From SZUA-378 sp036652815 (GTDB lineage Bacteria; Bacillota; Clostridia; Lachnospirales; Lachnospiraceae): a DNA stretch of 64,000 nucleotides. Positions 42,079 to 50,696 of the stretch are shown here, one piece after another. Location of the stretch: the NCBI GenBank assembly GCA_036652815.1, contig JAVVVE010000012.1, forward strand, positions 1-64,000, read 5' to 3'. The first letter of the stretch is position 1, and every line of letters begins with the position of its first letter. The notes under the pieces were generated by a model. That model did not search any database. It was not told the origin of the DNA and saw nothing but the letters and a program-made list of their open reading frames with translations. The translations under genes and the position numbers were made by a program.

Positions 42079-42606
42079 TTATACCTCCGGTTCAATCAAA
42101 CCATAGGTGTTCCCTTTTCTCTTATACACAACGCTGACTAATTCCGTCTCGGCATTCATAAATACATAGAAATTATGTCCTAATAATTCCATCTGGATAC
42201 AGGCATCCTCTGCATACATCGGTTTAATATCAAACCGCTTTGTTCTAATAATCCGAACCTCTTCCTCATCCATATAATCTTTGTCAATAAACTCCTGCTT
42301 GAAAAAACCATTCCCCTGTTTCTGTTCTATTAACTTATTCTTGTATTTCTTCAACTGTCTCTCGATAATCTCTTCTACTAAATCAATCGATACATACATA
42401 TCATTGCTGACTTGCTCCGAGCGAATAATATTACCTTTTACCGGAATCGTAACTTCAATCTTCTGTCTGTCCTTCTCTACACTTAATGTAACATGTGCTT
42501 CGGTCTCTGACGTAAAATACTTCTCCAGTTTTCCTATTTTGTCTTGAACTGCACTTCTTAATCCTTCTGTTACCTCGATATTCTTGCCACTAATAATAAA
42601 TTTCAT
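42079..42606 (-). CDS. hpf: Ribosome hibernation promoting factor, long form
   Basis: 175 residues from the ATG at 42604-42606 (GGAAGGG lies about nine bases upstream; earlier in-frame ATGs overlap it). The N-terminal S30AE domain begins MKFIISGKNIEVTEGLR and the C-terminal extension (IIRTKRFDIKPMYAEDACIQMELLGHNFYVFMNAET) is the dimerisation domain of long HPF. It joins two 70S ribosomes into an inactive 100S dimer in stationary phase. It has its own promoter and terminator. Confidence 0.95.
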   Translation of the reverse strand: MKFIISGKNIEVTEGLRSAVQDKIGKLEKYFTSETEAHVTLSVEKDRQKIEVTIPVKGNIIRSEQVSNDMYVSIDLVEEIIERQLKKYKNKLIEQKQGNGFFKQEFIDKDYMDEEEVRIIRTKRFDIKPMYAEDACIQMELLGHNFYVFMNAETELVSVVYKRKGNTYGLIEPEV

Positions 42607-42671
42607 GCCGCTCATCCCTTCCATTGGTTACTTTTACAACTATCTGTCTTAGAATCATTACGTTGTAACTT

Positions 42672-42701
42672 ATTATAGCACAATTATTCCTATAATTGCA
42701 A
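42672..42701 (-). promoter_or_regulatory. Promoter of hpf
   Basis: Minus strand TTGCAA (42696-42701), 18 bases, TATAAT (42672-42677), about 65 bases ahead of the hpf start codon. Confidence 0.6.
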
Positions 42702-42853
42702 TCTTTATGGCAGTTTGTCTTAAATATTTAGACAGTTTGAATGTCAACCTTTATTCTATATTTTTCGACATTTTTCTATTTTTTATGATAACTATACAAA
42801 ACGTTTGTTTCTATAGTTACCATAAGACATATCAATAAATTACTCTTTTGCAT

Positions 42854-42924
42854 TGTGGATACTGTGGATAAGTCAGTGTATAAATTCATTTTCCTTATAT
42901 TTGCGACCTTTTATATGTGGATAA
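42854..42924 (+). promoter_or_regulatory. Cluster of DnaA boxes
   Basis: The nonamer TGTGGATAA (reverse of TTATCCACA, the DnaA consensus) occurs perfectly at 42863-42871 and 42916-42924. TGTGGATAC at 42854-42862 directly abuts the first, and AGTGTATAA at 42875-42883 differs by one consensus position. All four point the same way. No dnaA, dnaN or rpmH lies nearby, so this is probably a DnaA-binding locus rather than the classical origin. Confidence 0.55.
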
Positions 42925-43038
42925 CTCCATCGTGCCTTGTCTGAATAGATTTTTTTTTCTTCTCTTATTTTATGTCTTTTTGTGCATCTTTTATACATGT
43001 CTTATTTTTCCCAAAAAATATTAACTGATAATTAAGAA

Positions 43039-43078
43039 AAGACTAAACGCTATCTATGAAATGATTGCGTTTAGTCTT
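43039..43078 (-). terminator. Terminator hairpin after the NlpC/P60 gene
   Basis: Perfect 12-bp stem AAGACTAAACGC / GCGTTTAGTCTT with a 16-base loop; read leftwards a weak T-rich tract (TTTTCTTAAT) overlaps and follows the end of the stem. Confidence 0.65.
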
Positions 43079-43099
43079 GCTGTGTTTTTTAAAAATGGC

Positions 43100-44503
43100 C
43101 TAGAGAATTCTTCTTACAGATAAAACATTTCTATAGCCTGCATTGGATATTTTAATACCTGTCTGTGCTGTACTTGCGTGTACAATATTACCACCGCCAA
43201 TATAGATGCCTACATGACCTGAGTAACATACGATATCACCCGGTTGTGCATTGGAGAGGCCACCCACATCTGCGCCAACGCTTCTTTGCTGACCTGAGGA
43301 ACGTGGAAGTGCAATGCCATAATTAGCATAAACACTCTTTACAAATCCGGAACAATCTGTTCCATTGGTTAAACTGGTTCCCCCATATACATATGGATTA
43401 CCAACAAACTGTGTTGCATAATTGGCAAGAGAACTGCCGGTTGCACTTCCCGGAGCTGCAATTACTTGATTTGAATTGCTGTTCTTAGAAGAGTTGACTG
43501 ATTTTTTATTGGACTTAGCAGTTGCTTTTTGTGCTGCTGCTCTTGCTGCACGTCTCTCATCTTCTTCTCTTTGTAATCTTGCTTCTTCCGCTGCTTTAGA
43601 TTCTGCTTTGACAAATTCTGTGGTTAAGTCTACATATTCTTTAGAAACATAACCCTCGCCTTCTTCAATCGATACTTTGACCCAGCCGTCCATCTCTTCC
43701 AGAACAGAAAGTTCATCTTCGATGGGTACTAAGCCCAGGACTGTTGCACTTTGGCTTGGTTGTTCTCTTACTTTTAAAGTAGTAGTGGTAACAGTAGCAA
43801 GTCTATTGCCTACTTGTTTGGCAAGTGCAATCGCATCCTCACCCGTTACTACATATTCTGCTTTGACATATCCCGTTACATCTCCAGACTGTATCTCGTA
43901 CCAGCCATTCTTTTCAGAGACCAGGGTTCCTGCTGATTTATCATAGAGTTTGCCGATTACCTCTCCGGCTTCCTCATCTGCATCATCTCTTACATTAACA
44001 TAATCATTAACTTTGGCAATTACCATATTGGAGAATTCTTTTTCTTCTTCCGACATCTTTTTTTCAGCTATAACCGGTGCTGATTTTGCTTTTTTGTCCT
44101 TAGCCGAATTCATCACGGTCGGTAATACCTCAGGTACTACTGTTTTGCCAATGCCCTCCGGACTCGGAATCACAGTTTCTGTGGTCGGTTCTTCACGTTT
44201 GGCATCTTCCAATGTAGTCAACGTTGCCTGTGTGGTACTAAGTACTGTGCTGACTGTTACTTTTTCCGCTGATCCTATATCGCTGATAATCGCTCCCGTA
44301 AAAGGATTGATTGCTGTTGCTTTCGCACTCATCTTCTGTAGTTGTATATTCTGAATGGATGTTCCTTCTTCAAGTTGCAATGATAATCCGGCTACCGGTA
44401 ATGCGTTGGATACTCCTGCTGCATGAGATTGAAAACTAGCTCCCGCGAATAAACACGTACCCGCTATCATATATACTGCAATTTTCATTCCTGTCTGTTT
44501 CAT
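43100..44503 (-). CDS. Secreted cell-wall hydrolase with two SH3 domains and NlpC/P60 peptidase
   Basis: 467 residues from the ATG at 44501-44503 (GGAGGAA about ten bases ahead). Signal peptide of about 28 residues ending near SHAAG. Two bacterial SH3 domains follow (about 160-225, VNVRDDADEEAGEVIGKL; about 230-295, LKVREQPSQSATVLGLV), then an Ala/Arg/Glu-rich and Asn/Ser-rich linker, and a C-terminal NlpC/P60 domain with catalytic Cys in NGTDCSGFVKSVY and His in GHVGIYIGG. It should cut D-glutamyl-diaminopimelate bonds in peptidoglycan during growth or separation. Confidence 0.92.
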   Translation of the reverse strand: MKQTGMKIAVYMIAGTCLFAGASFQSHAAGVSNALPVAGLSLQLEEGTSIQNIQLQKMSAKATAINPFTGAIISDIGSAEKVTVSTVLSTTQATLTTLEDAKREEPTTETVIPSPEGIGKTVVPEVLPTVMNSAKDKKAKSAPVIAEKKMSEEEKEFSNMVIAKVNDYVNVRDDADEEAGEVIGKLYDKSAGTLVSEKNGWYEIQSGDVTGYVKAEYVVTGEDAIALAKQVGNRLATVTTTTLKVREQPSQSATVLGLVPIEDELSVLEEMDGWVKVSIEEGEGYVSKEYVDLTTEFVKAESKAAEEARLQREEDERRAARAAAQKATAKSNKKSVNSSKNSNSNQVIAAPGSATGSSLANYATQFVGNPYVYGGTSLTNGTDCSGFVKSVYANYGIALPRSSGQQRSVGADVGGLSNAQPGDIVCYSGHVGIYIGGGNIVHASTAQTGIKISNAGYRNVLSVRRIL

Positions 44504-44548
44504 TGAGTAATTCCTCCATGTGATATGTAATAAAGATTTATTACATAT

Positions 44549-44566
44549 TGTTACAAACTTGTTACA
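44549..44566. promoter_or_regulatory. WalR-type box at the wall-hydrolase promoter
   Basis: TGTTAC-N5-TGTTAC on the plus strand (44549-44565), equally TGTAAC-N5-TGTAAC on the minus strand (44550-44566), fits the WalR consensus of two TGTWAH hexamers five bases apart. A further half site TGTAACA lies at 44591-44597 in the promoter spacer. WalR controls wall hydrolase genes in Firmicutes, matching the gene downstream. The position, just past the inferred start of transcription, would suit repression. Confidence 0.5.
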
Positions 44567-44576
44567 TCTGTAAAAT

Positions 44577-44605
44577 AATATAGCATGTGTTGTAACATTT
44601 GTCAA
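44577..44605 (-). promoter_or_regulatory. Promoter of the NlpC/P60 gene
   Basis: Minus strand TTGACA (44600-44605), 17 bases, TATATT (44577-44582), giving a leader of about 65 bases. It lies entirely between trxB and this gene. Confidence 0.7.
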
Positions 44606-44631
44606 CATATGGATTGAATTACCAATAAAAA

Positions 44632-45552
44632 TTATCGATGTATATAGTATTCCTGTACCGAAGTAACTGCATTGGCACCATCGGCAACCGCCGTCACGAT
44701 TTGCCGCAGTGATTTCATCCTGGCATCTCCTGCCACAAAAATACCGGGAACATTAGTAATTCCCATCTCGTCCGCTACGATATATCCCTTGTCGTTTGCT
44801 TTCAGCAATGGCAAAAACGCTTCTGTATTTGGATGGATACCAACCGCAACAAAAACCCCCTGTAATTCTAATTGAGTTACTGCTTCTGTCTTAACATTTT
44901 GGATCCGAATCGCCTGTACTTGTTCTTCTCCTTCTATATTAATGACTTTGCTGTCCCAGATCATCTCTACATTAGGTAGCCGTAAAAGTGCTTCCCTTAA
45001 TATTTGTGCTGCACGCAATTCATCCCGTCTATGAATCACATACACCTTATGGCAAAAACGTGCCAGAAAAATAGCATCCTCCACTGCCACATCACCACCG
45101 CCAACCACTGCTACTGTCTTATTCTTAAAGAAAGCGCCATCACAAGTAGCACAATAAGAGACTCCCATACCGGTCAGTTCCTCTTCTCCTGCAACTCCTA
45201 GTTTGGCATGACTCGCCCCAGTCGCTATAATAACTGCTTTTGTTTCATAAGAGTCGGCAGATGTCTCAACGATCTTTGTTTTTCCCTCATCTTTTATACC
45301 GCTAACACAACCGTCGATAAAGCCGGCTCCTAGTTTATCAGCATGTTCTCTCATTTTTGTGCCTAGTTCATATCCGCTGATTCCCGGTAAACCGGGATAA
45401 TTATCTACTTCATAAGTCGTCAAGACTTGTCCACCGCTAACACCTGTTTCTTCTATAACTAAGGTATTTAATTTAGCTCGTTGTGCATAGATAGCTGCCG
45501 TTAGTCCTGCAGGTCCCGAACCTACTATAATTAGATCATATTGTTTTTGCAT
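44632..45552 (-). CDS. trxB: Thioredoxin reductase (NADPH-type, low molecular weight)
   Basis: 306 residues. FAD site VGSGPAGLTAAIYAQRA at the N-terminus, redox pair in YCATCDGAFF (about 135-138), NADPH site VVGGGDVAVEDAIFLAR, and C-terminal FVAGDARMKSLRQIVTAVADGANA closing the flavin pocket. It keeps thioredoxin reduced. Acyl-reductase-like ferredoxin variants exist in clostridia, but the normal NADPH motif favours the standard enzyme. It has its own promoter and no adjacent thioredoxin gene. Confidence 0.93.
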   Translation of the reverse strand: MQKQYDLIIVGSGPAGLTAAIYAQRAKLNTLVIEETGVSGGQVLTTYEVDNYPGLPGISGYELGTKMREHADKLGAGFIDGCVSGIKDEGKTKIVETSADSYETKAVIIATGASHAKLGVAGEEELTGMGVSYCATCDGAFFKNKTVAVVGGGDVAVEDAIFLARFCHKVYVIHRRDELRAAQILREALLRLPNVEMIWDSKVINIEGEEQVQAIRIQNVKTEAVTQLELQGVFVAVGIHPNTEAFLPLLKANDKGYIVADEMGITNVPGIFVAGDARMKSLRQIVTAVADGANAVTSVQEYYIHR

Positions 45553-45586
45553 CTGTATACTCCTATCTTTCTAATTCGTTGCATTT

Positions 45587-45615
45587 AGTGTATCAGCATT
45601 CAACTTTCTTTTCAA
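45587..45615 (-). promoter_or_regulatory. Promoter of trxB
   Basis: Minus strand TTGAAA (45610-45615), 17 bases, TACACT (45587-45592), about 35 bases ahead of the trxB start. Confidence 0.55.
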
Positions 45616-45704
45616 TATTTTTACCATCATTTGAAGAATTATATCCATTTTCAAAAAACTTGTAGTATACTAATAACAAAATGACTCTGAAGGGAGCTGC
45701 TATC

Positions 45705-46451
45705 ATGTTATCCAATAGAAAAATCGCTATGATCACAGGTGCTTCCCGTGGAATTGGCGAGGCCATCGCACGAGCCTTTGCACAGGAACATTATCATCTT
45801 ATCTTAACCTGTCACAAAAATAAGGACTTATTAGATGCTTTAACGCATGAACTGGAATCAACTTATCAGATTTCATGTCTTTCCTTTGTTGGTGATATTG
45901 GAGATGCTGCTTTTGTAAAATCTATCTTTGATACGCTAGACACTATGCCTATATGGCATGATATTGATGTCTTAGTGAATAATGCCGGTGTCTCCTACAT
46001 AGGGCTCTTATCCGATATGGATCCTTGCGACTGGCAGATGGTATTGCATACCAATCTAACATCTGCATTCTTATGCAGTAAGTATGTGATTCCAAAGATG
46101 GTTCAAAAGCAATCCGGTAAAATCATCAATATTTCTTCTATCTGGGGCAATATAGGAGCCTCTATGGAGGTAGCTTATTCCGCTTCCAAATCCGGCTTAA
46201 ACGGATTTACGAGAGCTCTTGCCAAAGAACTGGCACCCAGTCACATTCAGGTCAATGCCATCGCTTGTGGTGTCATCGATACCACAATGAATGCCTGCTT
46301 TGACGAATCCGAGGTAACGGCTCTCATTGAGGATATCCCTGCAGACCGCCTGGGGCGTCCCGATGAGGTCGGACAATTAGCGCTTAGTCTGGCAGCATCC
46401 GGTGATTATCTAACCGGGCAGATTATAGGTCTGGATGGTGGATGGGGCTAA
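45705..46451 (+). CDS. Short-chain dehydrogenase/reductase, FabG-like
   Basis: 248 residues from the ATG at 45705, which has AAGGGAG eight bases ahead. The cofactor loop TGASRGIGEAIARAF, the NNAG motif (VLVNNAGVSYIG), the catalytic Ser in IINISSIWG and the YSASKSGL pair are all present, as is the C-terminal GDYLTGQIIGLDGGWG of FabG-type reductases. The gene stands alone, divergent from trxB, so it is probably a ketoreductase outside the fatty-acid cluster; the substrate is unknown. Confidence 0.85.
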   Translation: MLSNRKIAMITGASRGIGEAIARAFAQEHYHLILTCHKNKDLLDALTHELESTYQISCLSFVGDIGDAAFVKSIFDTLDTMPIWHDIDVLVNNAGVSYIGLLSDMDPCDWQMVLHTNLTSAFLCSKYVIPKMVQKQSGKIINISSIWGNIGASMEVAYSASKSGLNGFTRALAKELAPSHIQVNAIACGVIDTTMNACFDESEVTALIEDIPADRLGRPDEVGQLALSLAASGDYLTGQIIGLDGGWG

Positions 46452-46462
46452 TCGGTATTCTT

Positions 46463-46534
46463 AAGTGCAATAAAATAAGCCTTATCGAGAAAGTATAGGG
46501 AGTACTTACTCGTTAAGGCTTATCCATTTCACTT
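46463..46534. other. 72-base imperfect hairpin between two convergent genes
   Basis: ATAAGCCTTA-T-CGAG-A-AAGTA pairs with TACTT-A-CTCG-T-TAAGGCTTAT around a TAGGGAG loop, giving 19 base pairs with two mismatches; after an internal loop the lower stem continues with AAT/ATT and AAGTG/CACTT. There is no T run on either side, so it is not a typical terminator. It could be a processed 3' end, a structured RNA or a remnant of a small inverted-repeat element. Confidence 0.7.
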
Positions 46535-46537
46535 GTC

Positions 46538-46556
46538 CTACATCTAGGGAATGTAG
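46538..46556. other. Small hairpin
   Basis: CTACAT (46538-46543) and ATGTAG (46551-46556) around a seven-base loop, directly after the 72-base hairpin. Too small to judge alone. Confidence 0.5.
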
Positions 46557-46558
46557 AA

Positions 46559-46577
46559 ATTATATGTAACATATAAT
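46559..46577. promoter_or_regulatory. Perfect 19-base palindrome
   Basis: ATTATATGT-A-ACATATAAT, nine bases each side of a central A, shaped like the binding site of a dimeric regulator. No promoter or gene start is next to it; it lies between the convergent 3' ends of the SDR and the hydantoinase gene. Confidence 0.55.
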
Positions 46578-46653
46578 GTGAGGGAAATGAGGTTTGGTAA
46601 TTGTTCTTCTGTATCATACTGCATTACGCGCAACCAAAGTGCAACTTTTAGTT

Positions 46654-48048
46654 CTATTTAAAACTATCCAGCTGTCCTCTTCCTCTTGTCACATATCGTC
46701 CGCTGTTCTCTACCAGTACTGCTCCATCTCTCGCTACCAGTTCCCCATGCAGATATACCTGTTCAGCCTTACCATGTACTCTTTGCCCTTCAAACGGACT
46801 ATAATCCACATGTGCAACCTGATTAGCAACAGATAATACCCATTCACAGTCAGGGTCCCATACTACAATATCCGCATCACTACCGGGTGCAATACATCCT
46901 TTTTGCGGATAGACTCCATATAGTTTCGCCGGATTCTCTGTTAGAAGTCTGCACATCTGCTGCAAGCTCAAATGATGCTGTAAGACTCCATACTGGTAAA
47001 ATAGTACAGGTCTCGTCTCGACTCCCGGCATCCCTCCCGGAATCTTTGTAAAATCTGCCTTTCCCATTGCTTTTTGTGCCAGGGTAAAACTACAATGATC
47101 GGTAGACAATGTCTGAATCTGGTTTTTCTGTAAGGCACTCCACAGAACCTCTTGATCTTCCTTTTTACGTAATGGTGGTGCAATCACATACTTCAATGCT
47201 TCCCCATTCTCTAATGCATAACAGGTTTCATCTAACAACAAATATTGTGGACAAGTCTCTAAGATCACACATTGTCCCCGCTCCCTTGCATATTGCACCT
47301 CTCTAAATCCTGCCGCTGAACTTAGATGTACAATAATAATAGGCGTATCCACCAATGCCGCTATCTTAAGCAAGCGGCTGATAGCTTCCGCTTCTGCTTC
47401 TGCCGGCCTTGTAAATGGATGTGCCAGTGCTGTTAGGTTACCTGCTGCCTTTTCTTCCGCTATCCTTGCTTCTATAATCCCTTTATTCTCACAATGAACA
47501 CCCGCGATACCCCCCAGTACCTTCAGTCTTTTTAATACCTGATACAACTCTTTATCATCCAGCACCATATCATCATAAGTCATATATAGCTTAAAAGAAG
47601 TCACACCCTCTGCTATAATATCTTTCAGTTCTTCTGAGATAGGTTCCTTCCAATCTGAGATTGCCAGATGAAACGCATAGTCACAGGAGGAGCATGCATC
47701 TGCTTTATGATGCCAGTTCTCTAACGCCTGATGCAGGCTCTCCATCTTGTACTGTGTTGCAAAATCAATGAGTAAAGTCGTCCCCCCGGACACTGCTGCC
47801 TTTGTCCCTGTAGAAAAATTATCCGCCGTTACTGTACCTGCTACCGCAAGATCCATGTGGGTATGTGCATCAATAAATCCCGGAAACAAGAGTTTGCCGG
47901 TAACTTCCACAAGTTCTCCCGCTTCTCCTATTTCTTCCGCAGCGATATGTTCTGCCACCTTTATGATGATTCCATCTTCTATCAGAATATCTGATTTTTT
48001 ACATTCTTGTCCGGATACTACAGTTCCGCCTCTCAGCAATTTTCTCAT
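46654..48048 (-). CDS. hyuA: Dihydropyrimidinase/hydantoinase-type amidohydrolase
   Basis: 464 residues from the ATG at 48046-48048 (GGAGATG lies ahead; an ATG six codons earlier overlaps it). The metal-binding GFIDAHTHMDL motif, the FKLYMTYDD lysine region, IVHLSSAAG and the STDHCSF segment are those of the D-hydantoinase/dihydropyrimidinase family. In E. coli and gut anaerobes the same gene sits in the purine cluster with ssnA, ygfK and xdh, where it is thought to open a cyclic ureide. Last gene of the leftward purine operon. Confidence 0.88.
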   Translation of the reverse strand: MRKLLRGGTVVSGQECKKSDILIEDGIIIKVAEHIAAEEIGEAGELVEVTGKLLFPGFIDAHTHMDLAVAGTVTADNFSTGTKAAVSGGTTLLIDFATQYKMESLHQALENWHHKADACSSCDYAFHLAISDWKEPISEELKDIIAEGVTSFKLYMTYDDMVLDDKELYQVLKRLKVLGGIAGVHCENKGIIEARIAEEKAAGNLTALAHPFTRPAEAEAEAISRLLKIAALVDTPIIIVHLSSAAGFREVQYARERGQCVILETCPQYLLLDETCYALENGEALKYVIAPPLRKKEDQEVLWSALQKNQIQTLSTDHCSFTLAQKAMGKADFTKIPGGMPGVETRPVLFYQYGVLQHHLSLQQMCRLLTENPAKLYGVYPQKGCIAPGSDADIVVWDPDCEWVLSVANQVAHVDYSPFEGQRVHGKAEQVYLHGELVARDGAVLVENSGRYVTRGRGQLDSFK

Positions 48049-48089
48049 ATCTACATCTCCATTCATCCAAGCTTATCTATTGATATTGT

Positions 48090-50645
48090 TTACTTGCGAT
48101 ATGCCGTATGTTCCAATGGCAGTTTGGTTCTAAATACTCCGTCATACTTATAATATGCTCCTTGCACTGCAGGTGCTGTCGGGATCGAAGTAATCTCTCC
48201 TATTCCGACGGCTCCATATGCTTTCGTATCCGGATTCGTCTCTATAATAATGCTCTGCACATCCGGTGTCTTATCCGCTCGAAACAATCCAAGTGTCCCC
48301 ATCTTAGCCGTTGGTTTCCCCTGCGTAATCGGATAATTCTCAGTCAGTGCAAATCCCAAAGACATCACAACCCCACCTTCAATCTGTCCCTCTACCGATA
48401 AAGGATTGATGGCTTTCCCGACATCGTGTGCGGCAACTACACGTTCCACCGTTCCATCTTCTTTGAGCAGAACTACCTGCGTGGCATAGCCATACGCTAC
48501 GTGAGATACCGGATTCTTCTTGGGACTACCCATCGGGTCTGTTGCCGCCAAATATTCACCGTAATATTCTCTGCCATTTAACTCGGTTAACGTATGTCCT
48601 TCCAGATCTTTCTTTAAATGGTCACAGGCTCTGCGTGTCGCTTCTCCTGTTACCAGTGTTTGTCTGGAGCCGGATGTAGTGCCTGAATCAGGTGATAAAA
48701 TCGTCTCTGCGGGTAGATATCTGATATCATCCCCTATCAGTCCGGTCGTTTCACACACGATCTGCTCTAAGACGGTGCCAAGTCCCTGCCCGATACAGGA
48801 TGCCCCTGTACGGATCTGCACTTTACCATCCGCAATCACCAGTTTGCATCTACCCCAATCCGGGATGCCGACTCCGACTCCCGCATTCTTCATCGCACAA
48901 GCGATGCCTGCACGCGGATGCTGTTCAAAGATATCTTTTACCGCTTCTAGGGTCTCTACCAAGGCAGTTCCTTCTGTCGCAATCTGTCCATTAGGCAGTT
49001 CTTCTCCCGGACGAATCGCATTACGATATCGTATCTCCCATGGTGAGATGCCAACCATCTCTGCCAAAAGATTGAGATTACATTCACTGGCAAAACAAGT
49101 TTGGGTAACACCAAAACCGCGAAAAGCTCCTGCCGGTGGATTGTTTGTATAGACAGCTGTCCCTGTAATCTCTACATTATGATAATGATAAGGTCCTGCT
49201 GCATGGGTACAAGCTCGTTGTAATACAGGTCCTCCGAGGGAGGCGTATGCTCCTGTATCTGTAATGAGTGTCGCTTTTAATGCTGTAAGATTACCGCATT
49301 CATCACAAGCTGATGTAAATTCCATCTCTGCCGGATGACGCTTGGGATGTATTAAGATGCTCTCCTGGCGAGTCAATTTTACCTTCACCGCTTCTCCCGT
49401 GTACCATGCCAGTAATGCTGCATGATGCTGGACTGATACATCTTCTTTACCACCAAATCCACCACCTACCAGCTTATTAATCACATGTACCTGTTCCGGT
49501 TTATATCCCAGCATGCGGGCACACTCTTGTTGTGTGTCATAGGTTCCCTGATCCGTAGAATAGATGAGTGCATCTTCATGCTCTCTGTCCACTAATGCAA
49601 CTGCACATTCCGTTTCTAAAAAAGCATGTTCTGTAAACGGTGTGGAATATCGCTTGGTTACCACATGTGCTGCTTCTGCAATGGCTTTGTCCGCGTCTCC
49701 TCGAACCAGATGCTCCTGTGCCAGAATATTACCTTCTGCATGCACTAAAGGTGCTCCCTCACGCAGAGCCTCTTCCGGCGAGAATACGCCCGGCAATTCT
49801 TCATAAGTAATCTCAACAAGCGATTTAGCCTGTTCCAAGAGTTCTAAGGTATCTGCTGCCACGAGACAGATTGCATCTCCCAGATAACGCGTCACTTCTC
49901 CAACCGGAATCATGGTATCCCAATCATGTTTCAGATGTCCAACCACATTTTCTCCCGGAACATCTGCCGCTGTCAAAACTGCTTTGACTCCCTCCAGTGC
50001 CAATGCTTTGGAAGCATCAATCGACAGGACTCGAGCGCGCGGATAAGCAGCACGAACAGCACTGCCAAATAGCATGCCCGGTATCTCAATATCATCTGTA
50101 TATTCTCCATATCCAAGTACTTTTTCGGGTACATCAATACGATGTGCTCTCTGTCCCACTCCTGTAATCATAGTTGGCGTTAGCTCTGCACAATTTTCAC
50201 GCAGTAGCTTTGCAGCCATCATAATAGCATCTATGATCTTCTTATACCCTGTGCAACGACATATATTACCGCGGATTGCATAGGCAACCTCATCCCTGGT
50301 AGGCGATGGGTTGCGGTCAATCAAGCCCTTAGCACAGATTACCATGCCCGGAATGCAGAATCCGCATTGAACCGCTCCCGCTTCACCAAACGCATAGACA
50401 TAGACTTCTTTCTCTCTTGGCGATAATCCCTCGACTGTGATAATCGAGCAGCCGTCAAACTTAGAGACTTTCTGTACGCAGGCTTTCACTGTCTTCCCAT
50501 CTGCCAATATCGTGCAGGTACCACAAGCTCCTTCGCTGCAGCCATCCTTGACTGATGTTAGTTTGCAATCATGACGCAATACATCAATGAGCTTCCTATC
50601 TTCTTGCACCGAGATGTTTGTTCCATTTACCACTAGGTGATACAT
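48090..50645 (-). CDS. Xanthine dehydrogenase-family molybdoenzyme, fused 2Fe-2S and molybdenum domains (selenium-dependent type)
   Basis: 851 residues from the ATG at 50643-50645 behind AAAGGAG. Residues 1-80 are a plant-type ferredoxin domain (CSEGACGTC), 80-160 a second 2Fe-2S domain (QCGFC and CRCTGY), and from about 180 the molybdopterin subunit (GGGFGGKED, GAFRGFGVTQ, GQGLGTV, catalytic glutamate in AVGIGEI). It hydroxylates purines such as xanthine or hypoxanthine. There is no FAD subunit gene nearby, so electrons must leave another way, perhaps through YgfK. Selenium here would be a labile ligand, not selenocysteine; no in-frame TGA is present. Confidence 0.88.
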   Translation of the reverse strand: MYHLVVNGTNISVQEDRKLIDVLRHDCKLTSVKDGCSEGACGTCTILADGKTVKACVQKVSKFDGCSIITVEGLSPREKEVYVYAFGEAGAVQCGFCIPGMVICAKGLIDRNPSPTRDEVAYAIRGNICRCTGYKKIIDAIMMAAKLLRENCAELTPTMITGVGQRAHRIDVPEKVLGYGEYTDDIEIPGMLFGSAVRAAYPRARVLSIDASKALALEGVKAVLTAADVPGENVVGHLKHDWDTMIPVGEVTRYLGDAICLVAADTLELLEQAKSLVEITYEELPGVFSPEEALREGAPLVHAEGNILAQEHLVRGDADKAIAEAAHVVTKRYSTPFTEHAFLETECAVALVDREHEDALIYSTDQGTYDTQQECARMLGYKPEQVHVINKLVGGGFGGKEDVSVQHHAALLAWYTGEAVKVKLTRQESILIHPKRHPAEMEFTSACDECGNLTALKATLITDTGAYASLGGPVLQRACTHAAGPYHYHNVEITGTAVYTNNPPAGAFRGFGVTQTCFASECNLNLLAEMVGISPWEIRYRNAIRPGEELPNGQIATEGTALVETLEAVKDIFEQHPRAGIACAMKNAGVGVGIPDWGRCKLVIADGKVQIRTGASCIGQGLGTVLEQIVCETTGLIGDDIRYLPAETILSPDSGTTSGSRQTLVTGEATRRACDHLKKDLEGHTLTELNGREYYGEYLAATDPMGSPKKNPVSHVAYGYATQVVLLKEDGTVERVVAAHDVGKAINPLSVEGQIEGGVVMSLGFALTENYPITQGKPTAKMGTLGLFRADKTPDVQSIIIETNPDTKAYGAVGIGEITSIPTAPAVQGAYYKYDGVFRTKLPLEHTAYRK

Positions 50646-50696
50646 AAACGTAACCACTCCTTTCTGACAACTGACAGTGTATACCACAAACATGCA

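Larger units (their letters stand above)
42607..43099. other. AT-rich intergenic region between hpf and the NlpC/P60 gene
   Basis: About 490 bases without a gene. From left to right it contains the hpf promoter (42672-42701), an inverted repeat TGTCT-T-AAATATTT-AGACA (42716-42734), a spaced pair AATGTC / GACATT (42740-42772), an 8-bp inverted repeat TAACTATA / TATAGTTA enclosing a palindromic AAACGTTT (42789-42819), a cluster of DnaA-box sequences (42854-42924), and the terminator of the wall-hydrolase gene (43039-43078). No open reading frame of note and no recognisable RNA gene. Confidence 0.7.

Noticed and set aside
42854..42924. Classical replication origin
   Set aside because: DnaA boxes are present, but dnaA, dnaN, recF, gyrB and rpmH are absent around them, so an oriC call is not supported; kept only as a DnaA-box cluster.
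48679..49152. 157-codon plus-strand frame inside the xanthine dehydrogenase gene
   Set aside because: Antisense frame in a long conserved gene; no family resemblance.
48090..50645. Selenocysteine in the selenium-dependent xanthine dehydrogenase
   Set aside because: No in-frame TGA interrupts the gene; selenium in this family is a non-protein ligand at the molybdenum site.
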